DNA from: Saussurea involucrata
Taxonomy: Eukaryota > Streptophyta > Magnoliopsida > Asterales > Asteraceae
Assembly (NCBI GenBank): GCA_033807775.1
Contig: JAWVWS010001017.1
Coordinates: 124,001 to 188,000 of the forward strand
Direction: 5' to 3'
DNA: 64,000 nt
Positions 22,158-34,330 of this stretch are shown here, piece by piece. Each line of letters starts with the position of its first letter. Positions within the stretch are counted from its first letter, which is position 1. The notes under the pieces are model-generated. The model was not told the DNA's origin and searched no databases. It worked only from the letters and a program-made list of their open reading frames with translations. The position numbers were made by a program, and so were the translations under genes.

Positions 22158-24485
22158 TTGTTAGAGGTAGAGGATGTGGAAAGATCAGCGATCTTCGCAA
22201 CATCTGATGACTCAGCGTCAGTGTTAATCTTCACTTTGGTTAGTTTCTTAACCTCAGTGGTATTTTTCACATTGGCTTGATTTCCACCAGGGATATTCTT
22301 CTTTGCCTTGGGGGCATTGATCTTCACATTAGCTAATTTCTCAGCTTTGGTGGTTGTAGGGCACTTGCTAGCAATGTGATCGGTAAGTCCACAGTGATAA
22401 CATTTCCTATAGCTAAAAGTAGATTTAGGACCATAGGCATAATTATTTGACAATTTCAAATGGGCAGGGCCTGTACCAAGAATACCTTTGGCATTAAATA
22501 TCGGAGGAACTTTTGGTTCTTCAGATTTCTTGCCAATGACACCCACTCTGATTTTAGGAGTAGATCGCTGAACATGTTCACGGATCTTATTTTTTGAAGT
22601 AGAGGGATGATTAGCTGAAGGTTTTGAAGCTTTCAGCTTTGGTACATTGGTACCCTTATGAAGTTTTTGAAAAATGAGTTTTTCTTTTCCTTTAAGTTTC
22701 GGGCTTAAAGTAGACTTATCCTCAGGGATGGGAGTTTTAGAAGAAGAGCACTGAGATAATGAGGTGTCAGGGATAGAAGACACGAACATTCCAAACTTAA
22801 GCATGGAACGATCAATGGTTGGTTCTTCAGTGTTAGCTTTGTAACCAAGACCACTTTTGTCTTTGACAGAGATTTGAGCACTGATTATCTCAGTGATCTT
22901 TGCTGAGGATATATACCATCCTTCAATAGTTTCTTTTTTTGCTTTCATCTCAGCGATAGCTTTTTCATGCTCGATGCTGACAACTTGATTCACATAGACA
23001 TGATCTTTCAAGTTTTCTTCTAGTTTTGAAAGCTCTTGTATTTTCAAATGACAGTTTTTAAGTTGTTCAGATAAATCTTGATTTTGTTATTCAGCTTTGG
23101 TCTTTCCATTCATGGCATCATATAAATCAACAGTCAGAAGATCGATAGCACGAAGTCTATCTGCCTCAGTGAGAACATGAGAAGGAGAAGGAGAGAGTGA
23201 TACATGAGAGGTAGAAGTAGAAGTAGAGGGAATTTCAGCATGTTCTTCCTCTTCTTCTTTGATATCGGCCATGAGACAGAGATTGGCCTCATCTTCTTCA
23301 TCTGAATCTGATTCTTCATCAGACTCAACCCAGCTGTGTTCTTCGGCGAACAGACCTTTACCTGTCTTTTTGAAGTTTTTCAGCTTCTCATATTTTTCTT
23401 TAAGCTTTTGGTATTTGTCATCTTTACTCCTAGGAGTAAAGGATTTATTGTGGGATGAAGAAGGTTTGAATGCTTTCTTTGACCTGAATTCACTTGCAAA
23501 GTGTCCAATTTTTTCACAGTTAAAGCAGGTAGCAATAGCCTTATCAACAGGAGTAGATTTGGGCTTGTCAGTGAGGGAAAGAGGTTTATTTCTTCTGAAG
23601 TTACTCTTTCTGGCGAATATCCAAAAAGAATTTGTTAGGTGTGCCATAGATTCATCAAGCTCTGAAGGATCAGCTTCTGATGAATCATCAGAGTTAGATT
23701 CCATCGCAGTGATCGTCACAGTTGATCACTGAGTGGGCGTTAACTCTGAAGAGAGTAAAGCAACAGGTGTGCTTTTGGAATCTTTGATAAGGTTCTTCTT
23801 AAGAAGACACGACTACTCATGATTGAGTATGGTGCCAAATAAGGTAGAAAGGGTCATAAATTTTAGATCCTTTGAGAGTTTAAGACACATGGTATTGTTG
23901 TCCCAACTTTCAGGAAGACATTCCAAGAACTTTGTCAGGATCTCGGAGTTGATATAAGTCTTACCAACAATTTTTAAATCAATAATTAAACATTTAAAGC
24001 GTTGGTGAACTTCAGAGAGGGTTTCATTCTTACCACAGATGAAACTTTCATATTTTCTTACCAGGTTGATTCTCCTGGATTCTTGTACATCAGTTGTACC
24101 TTCATATTGAACACAGATAGTGTCCCACATGACTTTTGAGCTCTTGAGATTCATGACGGAATGGTAGACTTCGTCAGGAAGAGCCATAAAGATGATGGAT
24201 TTGGCCTTAGTGTCGATGGCCACAGTCTTCTTCAGTCCACTAAGAGACTTCTTTGATGATAGTTCTCTCAGGAACTGCAGGAGTGGTGGCAGTGGCTGGA
24301 ACAGGACCTTGAACCATATGTGGAATAAAGGGTCCATTATCCACATAATAAGGTATAGTAGGATATACACCTTCTAGAAAGAGCATCATTCGGTTCTTCC
24401 AAAGATTGAAGTTATCTTTGCTAAAACGAGGTGGTTTGGAAAGAGAGCCATTATCTATGTAATTTGTGTTTGAAGGGTTTACCAT
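22118..24485 (-). pseudogene. gag: Ty1/copia gag with several breaks (element C)
   Basis: Starts at ATG 24485 (MVNPSNTNY) with the N-terminal copia gag segment (RFSKDNFNLWKNRM). A frameshift near 24260 leads into the UBN2-like gag core (23813-24240), with the DETLSEVHQRF-type block altered to NETLSEVHQRF. Two zinc knuckles follow: near 23530, reading C-F-N-C..H but with Phe in place of the last Cys, and near 22390, intact. Stops occur near 23813 and 23087. The last block ends IEVWVPIPN and a TAA in a frame different from protease, overlapping it by about 40 bases. Confidence 0.85.
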
Positions 24486-24547
24486 ATTGAGAGATGGTAA
24501 GGAAGAGATGGTATAAGCAAGATCTTGTTTATAGAATTAAACAATCC

Positions 24548-24559
24548 GCTCTGATACCA
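24548..24559 (-). other. Primer binding site, tRNA-iMet type (element C)
   Basis: GCTCTGATACCA on the + strand is the complement of the usual TGGTATCAGAGC. It lies two bases from the LTR start, so C runs leftward on the - strand. Confidence 0.9.
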
Positions 24560-24561
24560 CT

Positions 24562-25411
24562 TGTTGGTCCCGAAGGGTTATACATGTTTGTAGAAGGGGG
24601 GGGGGGGTTGAATACAAACACAATATTTTTATCTTTAAAATTGTTTATTGATATAATCAAACAATTTACAGTTTGTTGCGGAATAAGATCAAGTATAAAA
24701 CCTAATCTAAACAAACTAAGAGAATCACACAGCTTTCTTGCACTAGAAAAGATAGAAAGCAGTTAAGAAAACTAAGAGTAATTTTTTTAAGGCACTAAGA
24801 GTTCAGGGATAGGAGAACGAGCACTTCAGAAATGAAGTAGGGTTTCCTATTTATACTGCATGCATTAAATGCAAGTCATTACAACTTTACACGTAGCAGC
24901 ACTTGGTTAGTTGCATGAATTGGACATTTGCAAACATGCTCTTGGCCGCATGATGAACAGTGTAGTTGGCAGAGTGGTTTGTACGATCCTGGACAAAGGT
25001 ATGTCCTTCTGACAAATCGTACAAAAGCGTGCAAGGGGATAAGACAAAAGTTGCTTGTAGAACAGTCTTCATGATCATCGATCGCTGAGTTGATCTTTAT
25101 CAGGGAATGATAAAGTTCAGCTCTCGCTGAAGTCTTCTACTTGAAACTTCGTGTGAAATGGGCAAGTCTTGGATTCTCTGATATTCACATCAGGTCACTA
25201 GTAGACTTAGTCACTCGTTCGTCAGTTTGGTCTTCGATTTCAGCTTTGAACTCTGTTGTAGCGAATTTTGTCTTCAGGGACCATAAGAAACAATTACATG
25301 ATGAGTATTCATCGATCATCAGCAAGACTGAACAGGCTCAGGTCTCACTGATGTACATTCATCGCTGAAGTGAATTAAAGAGCATATGTTTTCCATCAAC
25401 GATACCAAACA
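24562..25411 (-). repeat. 5' LTR of copia element C (850 bp)
   Basis: On the + strand it starts TGTTGGTCCC and ends ATACCAAACA. A - strand TATA box (TATAAATAG) is at 24847-24855. A run of 12 G lies at 24596-24607. Length agrees with the 849-bp LTR of A. The motifs TCACTGA, CGCTGA and GCTGAAG recur through 25075-25375. The right boundary rests on the termini and the length match, as no second LTR of C is in the window. Confidence 0.7.
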
Positions 25412-25574
25412 GACGTGGTATATTTTCCATAGATGGCAAAACATTAATACATATTATTTACTTACAATTTTCACTAAGTGATTCTAAGGGCCATCATCAA
25501 ACCACTGAAGGGTTTGGATCAACATAGCTTGAGTCTAGGTATCCCAATTCAACACATAATTCTCTCAAACTTAA
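25412..25574 (-). other. Leader fragment of gypsy element E
   Basis: AT-rich sequence between C's LTR and the PBS of E. By position it is the 5' leader of E, cut off by insertion of C. No ORF. Confidence 0.5.
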
Positions 25575-25586
25575 GCTCTGATACCA
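25575..25586 (-). other. Primer binding site, tRNA-iMet type (element E)
   Basis: GCTCTGATACCA three bases before the LTR start TGTAACACCC. Its orientation puts the body of E to the left, where only the short leader remains. Confidence 0.85.
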
Positions 25587-25607
25587 ACTTGTAACACCCT
25601 CAAATTT

Positions 25608-25658
25608 GGAAGAATTCACCAAGCGGAAGAATTCACCAAGCGGAAGAATTCACCAAGC
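25608..25658 (+). repeat. 17-bp tandem repeat x 3 at the start of the E LTR
   Basis: GGAAGAATTCACCAAGC occurs three times in a row without mismatch. The related LTR at 47960 has a single diverged copy, so the expansion is specific to this copy. Confidence 0.9.
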
Positions 25659-26685
25659 TATTCCTTTCTCGAGCATACTACTAGCACTCATCTTTCCACA
25701 GTGTCGCTAGTGCTGTTCCCCAATCTAAACGTGATGCACATGCTGACAAATAAAAAGGTTAGGCTAACGCCTAGTGAGTTCAAAAGTTTTCATCATGGTT
25801 AAATAATTCGTTAAACAAAAGCAGTGCAACTTAAATCAAGATTTCCAAAAAGGGTTTATGTTAAATATGCAAACAACCCAATTTCCAACGCACACAAAAT
25901 CTTATGATGAAGGCTCCAAAATATATAGCAATTCCTCAAAAAGAAGTCATATTCAAAACTCACTCAAAACATAAATAAACGTTTAATTTCCAATTAATGT
26001 AAACGTGAATAAAACTCTATTTACTTGAAACATTCAAACACGGATGGGGCATATTACACTGCCCATAAATGATGGAAAATAATCCATATATATATATATA
26101 ATACGTCACCGAAAACATGGATAAAAATAAATACCCAAAGACACCTTTCGGTGATGGGGAGAACCGCTTCCATTGCATGTGGCGGAACACAAAGTTAAGT
26201 CGCATAACTATGTTATTGAACTACACCTCAAATCGTGACTCTATTGTCTGCTTTAATAAGCTCCAACTTAAGTCGGACTTCATTGCCTACTATAAAAAGA
26301 CACACCTCAAGTCCCACACCCATGAATAGGTGGCACCACCGTATCCTTTATTGCATGTTGTGCCCGGCTACACCTCAAGGATACACAATCTTATTGCGTG
26401 TTCATTCTCTAGTAAGTTACACCTCAAGGTTTTCCATTGAACCTTTATTGCCTACTTACTAGAATTCAAGAATTGGAGTCTCGACTCCTTACTTGATAGC
26501 TCGAGATGTTCAACCCTCGTGCACATGTGTTAGAGCATCAAACGACAAACTCAAAATTCTGGAGTACAACCCAATAAGGTTCCTCTCCACAACACCGGTA
26601 CACAACAATGCCAAAACAACGTACTTCCCAAAGTGAGAGTACCAAGAATCTCTACTATATAAATATGACTGACTCAACTGAGCCA

Positions 26686-26875
26686 ATGGCGTGTAGCTCA
26701 GTTGGTAATGGGAGGGGGAATCTTTGTACCAAAAGCAGAAGGTCTCGGGTTCGAACCCAAGACACCCCCATAGCCACAACCGCTGAGTGAGTCAGGTATG
26801 CCCCCCACATTATGGATAGGCAGCCGATTGTGGGCCGTTTGGGGTTGCTGGTATCAACCTTTTGTACAAAAATTA
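26686..26875 (+). mobile_element. tRNA-derived SINE inside the E LTR
   Basis: A polymerase III type-2 promoter is present: A-box region TAGCTCAGTTGG at 26694-26705 and B-box GGTTCGAACCC at 26748-26758. The tRNA-like cloverleaf is not closed, and the unrelated tail ends near TTTTGTACAAAA (26860-26871). I could not find a clear target duplication, so the ends are approximate. The block appears to be absent from the related LTR at 47960-50334. Confidence 0.75.
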
Positions 26876-27475
26876 CAGTCTAATAGTACACGACTCCACT
26901 TGAGTAACACACACATTCAAAACATGTACTCTCCAAATAAAATGCAACAATGCAACTTACCTCCAAAGCTCCGCATTTAATTATTAAAACCGGAAAAATG
27001 TCCTCAAGACTCAATAGAGACATAACCCGAGCTATAAGCTCAACCAAAATCAATTGACGCTTATAAAAAGTCAAATATTGCAATAAAACGTATATAACTC
27101 ACGTTTATGCGAAACATGCTCCATAGACATAAATAACTCAACACAACTCTAAAATAATACAAATTATTTTCTAAAGTACACATCGAGGTACATTTATACC
27201 AAAGGGTTTACATTCGCAACACAAATCATTTAGATATAAATACTTACGAGTTAAACATAAAAATACCCAAAACACACCTTTTCCCAAAACCAAAGGCTTA
27301 AACTTTCTAAAATGTTCACAAGGTCGGGAATGACCAAAATCCAAGGACCCACGTGTTCGTAATTTTCAAAACGTACCACAACATAAAATATGCATATTTC
27401 CAACAAAACACTAAAAGTGCATTTTTACTAAATAACCTCCAATTATGCAATAAATTATCAAAATACTTCCATTTG

Positions 27476-27645
27476 GAAAGCTGAATGAAGAAGTCTACGT
27501 TGAAAAACCTCCAGGATTCGCTGATCCTAAGCATCCAGGTTATGTTTATAAACCGGATAAGGCACTTTATGGCTTAAAGCAAGCACCTTGTGAATGGTAT
27601 GACACTCTATCTTCTTTTCTCCTGATTGAAAATTTTGAACGTGTT
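27476..27645 (+). pseudogene. pol: Copia reverse transcriptase, left fragment of element D
   Basis: About 56 codons of copia RT, including the EEVYVEKPPGF and KALYGLKQAP blocks. The usual RAW/REW position reads CEW. The frame ends at the GTGTT duplication and continues, in register, at 43367 on the far side of the nested insert. The 5' part of D (LTR, gag, protease, integrase, early RT) is missing at the junction with the E LTR. Confidence 0.9.
27641..27645 (+). repeat. Target-site duplication, left copy (outer nested insert)
   Basis: GTGTT, identical to 43362-43366. It proves that 27646-43361 entered as one unit into copia element D. Confidence 0.95.
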
Positions 27646-29704
27646 TGTAACGTCCCAAAAATTACAAGGAATTTAAAATTTTTAAAGTAACATTTCATTA
27701 ATAAAAACTCATTTAATAACTCAATCATTTCATTTGCAAACTCATAATTAATATTCTCACGAACAATGTCTAAAGTTAAAATCATAAAAGTAATCAGCTC
27801 TTCCCACGCGCCAGTGTGTACTCGTCACGCCTTGGAGCCACTCGTACCTGAAACCACAATTTATTGGGAAAGGGTAAGCACGAAGCTTAGTGAATTCAGA
27901 CACCATAAATAACACAGTTATTCCCACACCACCTCTAAACAGATAATTGCACATAAACAGCATACAAGTCTACGAACAAATCATAAACATGCATACCTAC
28001 ACCATCCCACCCAAAGGCATAAGCTGGTCCACCCGACCACACGATAACCGTGCAAGCATTACCCGGCTCCCCCGGGTTCCTACGCCACCCGCGTATACAA
28101 CCTTCGGTCCCACCGAGTTACTACGCCACCCGCGTATATAAACCTCGGCCCCACCGAGTTACTATGCCACCCGCGTATATAAACCTCGGCCCCACCGAAC
28201 TCCTACGCCACCCGCGTAGTAATAGCAATAAAGGTCCGACTAGACACCCCACTATTTAGTCCCGCATCACAAACAATTAAAACTACCACACACGTACAAA
28301 TCGTAATGTAAAAATAACCGACATTAGTTATAGTGAGAGAACTCACCTCGTAAGCGCGCCTAGCTCACAACAATAATTCAAGCCTCACAAATCCAAGATC
28401 ACTTCCCAACACCTAAACAATCGTTACAATGTATTAACACGAGACCCGGACCCTAAAACACGACGCACCCTTAAATCGTCACTAAAATGACTTTTCGGTC
28501 TAACCAAACAGGTCTGTTCGGGACCTGTTCCGACCTCCATAAACCCAGAAAATCCTCAATTAAATTATATAACCAGAAAGTGCTCAGGGTTAGGGTTCCA
28601 AGGACATATTATACACCTCCTAACGATTTTTCTACAATTTAATACAGATTTTACAAAATTGGTTAACTGCACAGCGAAAAACAACACCTTTCGTTATAAC
28701 ACAGTAGTTTGACACTAGCTACGGTCCGAACTGGTTTTTCCGCAAAACATAAGAAACTTACTAGACTCAGAATGGGAACTTTTGGCACTGGTTCCATCCC
28801 AATCCGACATTGCTAGCAGATGTTATGCTCGATACAAAACAGGGACAGAAACTGCAGTTTTTACATAAAATGATAACGCGGTCTTTCGCTATACGATTAA
28901 CGGTTTTACGACTAGAACTAGCGGTTTAGGGTTACGGCCAGAGGTGGTATTAGGGTTTAGGCCGCGGCACCACCCACTTCCACTTCCGGCAGTGGGGACA
29001 CGGCGGCGGCAGCGGCGTTTCCCGGCGGCGTTCACACATACGTACACACGCACCACCCCACACCACCATCACACCACCGTCCCTTTCTCTCGGCTGCCCA
29101 AACTCGCACACACTCGACCACGCCTGATCATGACCGCCCACATACGGCCACCACAGCGGCGGCATACGACGGTGGTTGCTTCGCCGGAAAAGAAAAGAAA
29201 ACGAAAACGGAAACGAGGACTTACCTTGCGACGAAAGCGACGACGTCCTCTAGTCCTCTCCTACTCTCGCCCTCCTTCCTCGACTCCGGCATAACTCCGG
29301 CGGCAGCAACGGTGGTCGGCAGCAGCAGTGGTGGTTGGTGGTTCCTCCCCTCTCGCCTCGCCGGCGACGACTCTCTCTCGGTTCTACACGACGGCCGGCC
29401 AAACAAGTGCCGTAGGGTTTTTTTGTGATGTTTTTCTTATTCTTGGTTTGTTGATCACGCTACTACACCAACAAAATACATAGGTCTCGTAATCCCCTTG
29501 CATGGGCCGAACCCAAGGTGGATTTTTGGGCCTTTGACACAAATAGTCCCTCCACTTACAACCCTCTCGCAACTAACCAAAAATTCCGACACTTTAACGA
29601 TTTGACCCAACTCGACTAACCCCGTTAACGGAAACCACGATAAATCAAACTTGAAAGAAAATAATTAAGACTAATAAATTACATACCGGGATACGGGCTT
29701 TACA
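27646..29704 (-). repeat. 3' LTR of the outer insert (2,059 bp)
   Basis: TGTAACGTCC to GGGCTTTACA with TGTAA/TTACA termini. A roughly 40-bp tandem repeat of CCACCCGCG, TATATAAACCTCGG and CCACCGAG words lies at 28060-28220. The segment of about 464 bases between two GTCCCT words (near 29084 and 29547) is absent from the partner LTR. Short ORFs here are compositional. Confidence 0.95.
28060..28222 (+). repeat. About 40-bp tandem repeat in the outer LTR
   Basis: Four near-identical units built of ACGCCACCCGCG, TATATAAACCTCGG and CCCCACCGAG. The homologous array lies at 42215-42355. The inner LTRs carry a related but different arrangement with CTCCGGCCCCGCCGGA (32535-32630, 38530-38625). Confidence 0.9.
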
Positions 29705-29706
29705 AC

Positions 29707-29718
29707 TCTCCCCCACTT
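29707..29718 (-). other. Polypurine tract of the outer insert
   Basis: CTCTCCCCCACT on the + strand is AGTGGGGGAGAG on the - strand, directly inside the 3' LTR. It fixes the - orientation. Confidence 0.9.
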
Positions 29719-29721
29719 GGA

Positions 29722-29826
29722 TTAGACTTCGTCCTCGAAGTCTCTGCCTACGAATAGCTCCGGATAGTTCTCCCTCATCTCAACCTCAGGTTCCTAAGTC
29801 CACTTGAAATCCCTTCTAAAACTTCT
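29722..29826 (-). pseudogene. Chromodomain C-terminal relic (outer insert)
   Basis: About 35 codons ending at TAA 29722-29724, containing EPEVEMRENYPELF and FEDEV. This is the C-terminal end of a Tekay/Del-type integrase chromodomain. The Trp expected before EPE is TAG. Nothing upstream resembles the rest of pol, so the deletion endpoint lies just beyond it. Element F at 62734-62868 shows a fuller homologous domain. Confidence 0.8.
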
Positions 29827-31192
29827 CGAACACTTTTCTAACTAACGTACTCCTTCTAGGACACTGGGATTATGATCGGCAGAACACCCCAACAATTGGA
29901 ATCATTCCTAGCCAAGCGACTTCGGTTGTCCCCCAACCTTAGATATTCCATACATCCCGAGTCAAATCTCAAGCTCTAACCACTCTAAAGTTGCCCACCA
30001 GTTTACCCAACTAGATACTCGGATCCGATCATTCCTACCATTAACCATCGATTAACTCCTACGAGTTCTAATAGACTCCCAAAACTTACCTTACACGCAT
30101 CATCAAACCAGTAAATTTATAATCACCCACGAAGGTCATTCCACCACAACCATTCATCACAAGTAGGCATCTCAGGGTTACTACTACCATTACCCGCCCT
30201 AGGAAACCTAGTTACACCGTAACAAGATACACCTTAACGCCTACCTCCCAGGTACGTCTCAAGTCACCGACCGTTACCACGTCTGACTAACCTGACCAAG
30301 GATTTAATGAAAACAGTCTACCAACAACATACCTATCCCGGAATGATTCACTCACCAGAACATGTAAATGCTCAAACCGACACATCACACTTAAAAGCGC
30401 TTTTCCCAAATGGATTACAAATCATTTACAAAATATTTTCAATGTCAAGATTTTTCACTTCAAAAAGACCGTATGCAATAGACTACTATTACCAGGTCGG
30501 TGATTACGCAAAAATGAATACGTTCGTCTCACGTAGTAAAAATCATGTTGAAAATCATTCCATTGTCGTTCAGTTTACTTACAAAATTCAAAATGATATG
30601 GAACGAAGCTTTACCAACCAAAATTTTGCGCGCATCAGTTATTTATACAAAACAAGGAAACGGTTTGTTGACAATAAAACATTTAGCTGACTAGAAAGCG
30701 CCCCAAACAACTCATGGTAAAATGCTACCAAAAAAATATTCTCTCAAAATTCTACAACACAGCCCATAAGGATAGGAAACGCAAGGATTAGTTAAAGCAA
30801 ATTTTATTTTCAAACTCAAATTTTGTGCCTGACTTAGTCGGCATTCTACGTGTCGACTCGTACTACTCCAAACCTCTCCGGTCCATAATCGCTATCCGGA
30901 CATTTAAACCTCTAAGGGCAAGTTGGAAATCACGTCCAATTATCTTACGGCTTTTCCTTAAAACAAAGTCGGCTCAAAAACCTAAAATTCTAGCTCAATC
31001 CTCAACCTCGACCCGAAACAGTCTACTTAAAACACATATTACAACAGCAACCTCGACCACAAGTGGACAGCCTAGCCGTCCTATACTACGGCCCAAACGC
31101 TCACTACAAGTGTGAGGCACGAAAATAATGGGTAGCCCCGCTATCAAGCATCACTACAGCAGACACCGAGTTAACTAAGAACGCACTTAATC
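29827..31192. other. Non-coding filler between chromodomain relic and gag (outer insert)
   Basis: About 1.37 kb of AT-rich sequence without a credible gene. The longest ORF (30307-30690, + strand) has no recognisable domain. Much of it is shared with the inner insert, for example 30380-30480 with 35540-35640 and 30820-31020 with 36590-36790. It therefore belongs to the element family. Confidence 0.7.
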
Positions 31193-32099
31193 TCACAGCT
31201 TAAGCAAAAAGCAACTATATACGATAATCAAAAACAGAAACAAGTGGCAAAATATACCTGTCACCACTTTAGGCGTAGCATGTGCCTCCTCCACCGTCAG
31301 CTGGTGAACTCTGCCTCGAGCCGCTTCCGTCCCCGGCTGACCCGTTCGACCATCAATAATACGCAATGGGGCATTCGCAGGCGCCCCTTGTGCTCCACTC
31401 CCATCTGCTACCCTCGCACTAGGACAGTTGGCCTTCACATGGCCCGTCTGTTTGCAGTTAAAGCAGACCATTAACGGCACCCTACAATCCCGGCTAAAAT
31501 GACCGGACTGTCCACACTTAAAACACCCTTCAGATCTTCTCATTCCGGTATCCCTGGGCTTTAACCCGCCACTCCTCGAACCCGTGCGCGAATCAGTGAA
31601 CTTCGACTTCTGTGGCACCGCAGAGATCGGCGTCACCGCCTGTGCCGCCTTCCTCTTCTTCGCTTGGGTTTCTAACTCGAGTTCCCTCCTCCGGGCCGCA
31701 TCCATCATCGCAGATAAGGAAGCATACTGCGCCGTGCTCACGAATTCCCTAATCTCGGTACGCAACATATCTTTATACCGCGACATCTTCATCTCTTCCG
31801 AGGCGGTATACTGGGGACAAAACAATGCCATCTCGGTGAACTTACGGTTCATTTCTTTCACCATCTATGTAGTTTGCGTGAGCTCTAGGAACTCCTTGGC
31901 GATCCGCTCCATCTCTACCGGATGTACATATTCTGCGCGAAAACGGACGACGAACTCCTCCCAAGTCAAAGTAGTGCGCTCGACGAGCGTCAACGCTGTA
32001 GCACACCAATCATTTGCTCCGCCACGTAGCAAGTTCACGGCAAAACGAACCTTCAGATTATCCGGGCAACCACTGGTCCGAAAAGCGCACTCCATATCG
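31193..32099 (-). pseudogene. gag: Tekay-type gag, C-terminal part (outer insert)
   Basis: Retrotransposon-gag domain (NLLRGGANDWC, WEEFVVRFRAEY) interrupted by TAG near 31865. A basic spacer and two CCHC zinc knuckles follow (CFKCGQSGHFSRDC and CFNCKQTGHVKANC, about 31420-31520). Then the pre-protease sequence VVTGIF runs at about 31255 into a hydrophobic tail that does not resemble protease. That point is the left end of the pol deletion. The N-terminal gag part lies at 40287-40588 beyond the inner insert. Confidence 0.9.
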
Positions 32100-32104
32100 G
32101 ATAT
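32100..32104 (+). repeat. Target-site duplication, left copy (inner insert)
   Basis: GATAT, identical to 40287-40291. The gag frame is in register across the duplication. Confidence 0.95.
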
Positions 32105-34314
32105 TGTAACGTCCCAAAAATTACAAGAAAATTTAAATTTTTTAAAAATGACATTTCATTAATTAAACTCGTTAAATAACCCAAAACGTTTCGTTTGCAA
32201 CCCAAGAATAATTATTCTCTAAAAACAGTAAACAGCGGAATAAATAGTTTAAAAATGATAATTATAAAACGATATAATAATCAGCTCTTCACGCGCGCCA
32301 GTGTGTACACGTCACGCCTTGGAGCCACTCGTACCTGAAACAATGATTTATTGGGAAAAGGTAAGCACGAAGCTTAGTGAATTCAACCACCATAGATAAC
32401 ACAGTTATTCCACATTACCCCTAAAACAAATAGTGACACACAAACGATCATACAAGTCTACGAACAAATCATAAACATGCATATCCACACTCACCCACCT
32501 AAGAGGCACAAGTCGGTCCCACCGACCACATGATAACATCTCCGGCCCCGCCGAATCCCCGGTCCCACCGAGTGTCTACGCCACCCGCGTATAAAATCTC
32601 CGGCCCCGCCGGATCCTCGGTCCCACCGAGTTAACATGACAACATAGTATCAACTAGACACCCCACTATCTAGTTCCACAACACAATAAATAGGCTATCG
32701 CACACGAGCTACAGTAATGTAAAACAACCAATATTAAATATAGTGAGAGAACTCACCTCGTAAGCGCGCCTAGCTCACAAACAATAATTCAAGCTTCACA
32801 AATCCAAGATCACTTCTCAACACCTAAACAATCGTTAAAATGTATTAACACGAGACCCGGACCCTAAAACACGACGCACCCTTAAATCGTCACTAAAACT
32901 ACTTTTCGGTCTAACCAAACAGGTCTGTTCGGGACCTGTTCCGACCTCCATAAACCCAGAAAATACTCAATTAAATTTCATAACCAGAAAGTGCTCAGAG
33001 TTAGGGTTCCAAGGACATATTATACACCTCCTAACGATTTTCTACAATTTATTATGGATTTTACAAAACTGATTAACTGCACAGCGAAAAACAGCACCTT
33101 TCGTTATAAAACAGCAGTTTGACACTAGCTACGGTCCGAACTGGTTTTTCCGCAAAACATAAGAAACTTACTAGACTCATAAAGGGAACTTTTGGCACTG
33201 GTTTCAATCCAATACGACGTTCCTATAAAAAGTTATGTTTTTCCCAAAACAGTGGCAGAAACTGTGACTTTTAAAACGGAACGCGATCTGCCACATCCGA
33301 ACCTGCTGTATAAACAGCCAATTTACGCCTAGCTAGAGGCCGAACCGGACTTCCGCTAAAACATGAAAAGTGTGCCCGGCACAGAATGTGAACCGTGGGC
33401 ACCGGATTCGCCTCAATACGAGCTACGACGGAAAGGTTATGGCTGTCGCAAAACAGTGGCAGACAAACGTTTTCACATAAAATGATAACTAAAGGTTATA
33501 ATCCCATTAAGTCAATGCTTAATCCAAACAGCCCCGGGAAGCCTAATACCTACTGGAAACAGGTCATACCAAGATGGACAACAGCCGTGCACCACCCCCC
33601 TGCCGCCTCCGGCGGCGGTGGTGGTTGGCGGCGATTCTTTTCTCACACTAACGATTAACGACGAGAGAAACAACAAACGGGAAAACGGTTCTTACCTCGC
33701 GACGGCAACGACGGTGCAACCTGCAGGACTACTCCGGCCACCTCTCCCTCTCGCCGCTGCACTTTCTCTCTCCCTCGTCGATCTCTCTCTCTCCTGCACT
33801 CACTTCGCCGCTGCACTCTCTCTTCCTCGTCGATCTCTCTCTCTCTACTCACGGTTCTTTCTCTCTCTCCGGCGTCGACGACGCCGGCTGTGGAGTTCTC
33901 GGGGGTGGTCGATGGCAGCAGGGGGTAGGGATGGATTGGGGTGTTCGGCGGTTGCGAAGTAGAACGAGAGGGGAGGGGGAAAGGAAGAGGAGCCGTAGGG
34001 TTCTCTTTTGCTTTCTTTCCTTATTTATTTATTTTTTTCTTTCTTGCTTCTTTGATTACTGCTCACGACACCAACATACACAGCAAGTCACTAAATAGGT
34101 TTTAGATACATAATTGCATGGGCCGAATCCAAACTTTTTGGCCCTTTACACTTTTAGTCCCTACACTTAAACCTTCTCGCAACTAACCAAAAATTTCTGA
34201 CACTTTAACGATTAGGTCCAAATCGTCTAACCCCGATAACGGAACCCACATTAAATTAAACTTAAACGAAAAGAATTAACAAAAGAAAATACATACCGGG
34301 ATACGGGCTTTACA
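32105..34314 (-). repeat. 3' LTR of the inner insert (2,210 bp)
   Basis: TGTAACGTCC to GGGCTTTACA. It differs from its partner mainly by an extra 25 bases near 33371-33395 and scattered substitutions, so the insertion is young. A CT-rich stretch lies at 33760-33870. The ORFs of about 110 codons here are compositional. Confidence 0.95.
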
Positions 34315-34316
34315 AC

Positions 34317-34327
34317 TCTCCCCACTT
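34317..34327 (-). other. Polypurine tract of the inner insert
   Basis: CTCTCCCCACT on the + strand, the same position and form as in the outer insert but with one C fewer. Confidence 0.85.
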
Positions 34328-34330
34328 GGA

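Larger units (their letters stand above)
25590..27475 (-). repeat. Truncated 5' LTR of gypsy element E
   Basis: Starts TGTAACACCC after the PBS. The right end is missing: at about 27476 it gives way to copia reverse-transcriptase code of element D. The full family terminus GGTGTTACA is seen at 50334 in a second copy. Shared blocks include AAAAAGGTTAGGCTAACGCC near 25760 and near 48110. It contains a 17-bp triple repeat, a SINE, and a block of repeated TACACCTCAA and TTATTGC words (26220-26460). Confidence 0.75.

Noticed and set aside
26691..26765. Possible functional tRNA gene
   Set aside because: A and B boxes are good, but the acceptor stem and cloverleaf do not close and a non-tRNA body follows, so it is annotated as a SINE.
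28944..29294. Arg/Pro-rich ORF in the outer LTR
   Set aside because: It arises from CG-rich LTR composition, is on the strand opposite to element transcription, and has no recognisable domain.
33618..33962. Ser/Leu/Arg-rich ORF (also at 39545-39934)
   Set aside because: It follows a CT-rich repeat in both inner LTRs and has no codon-level signal.
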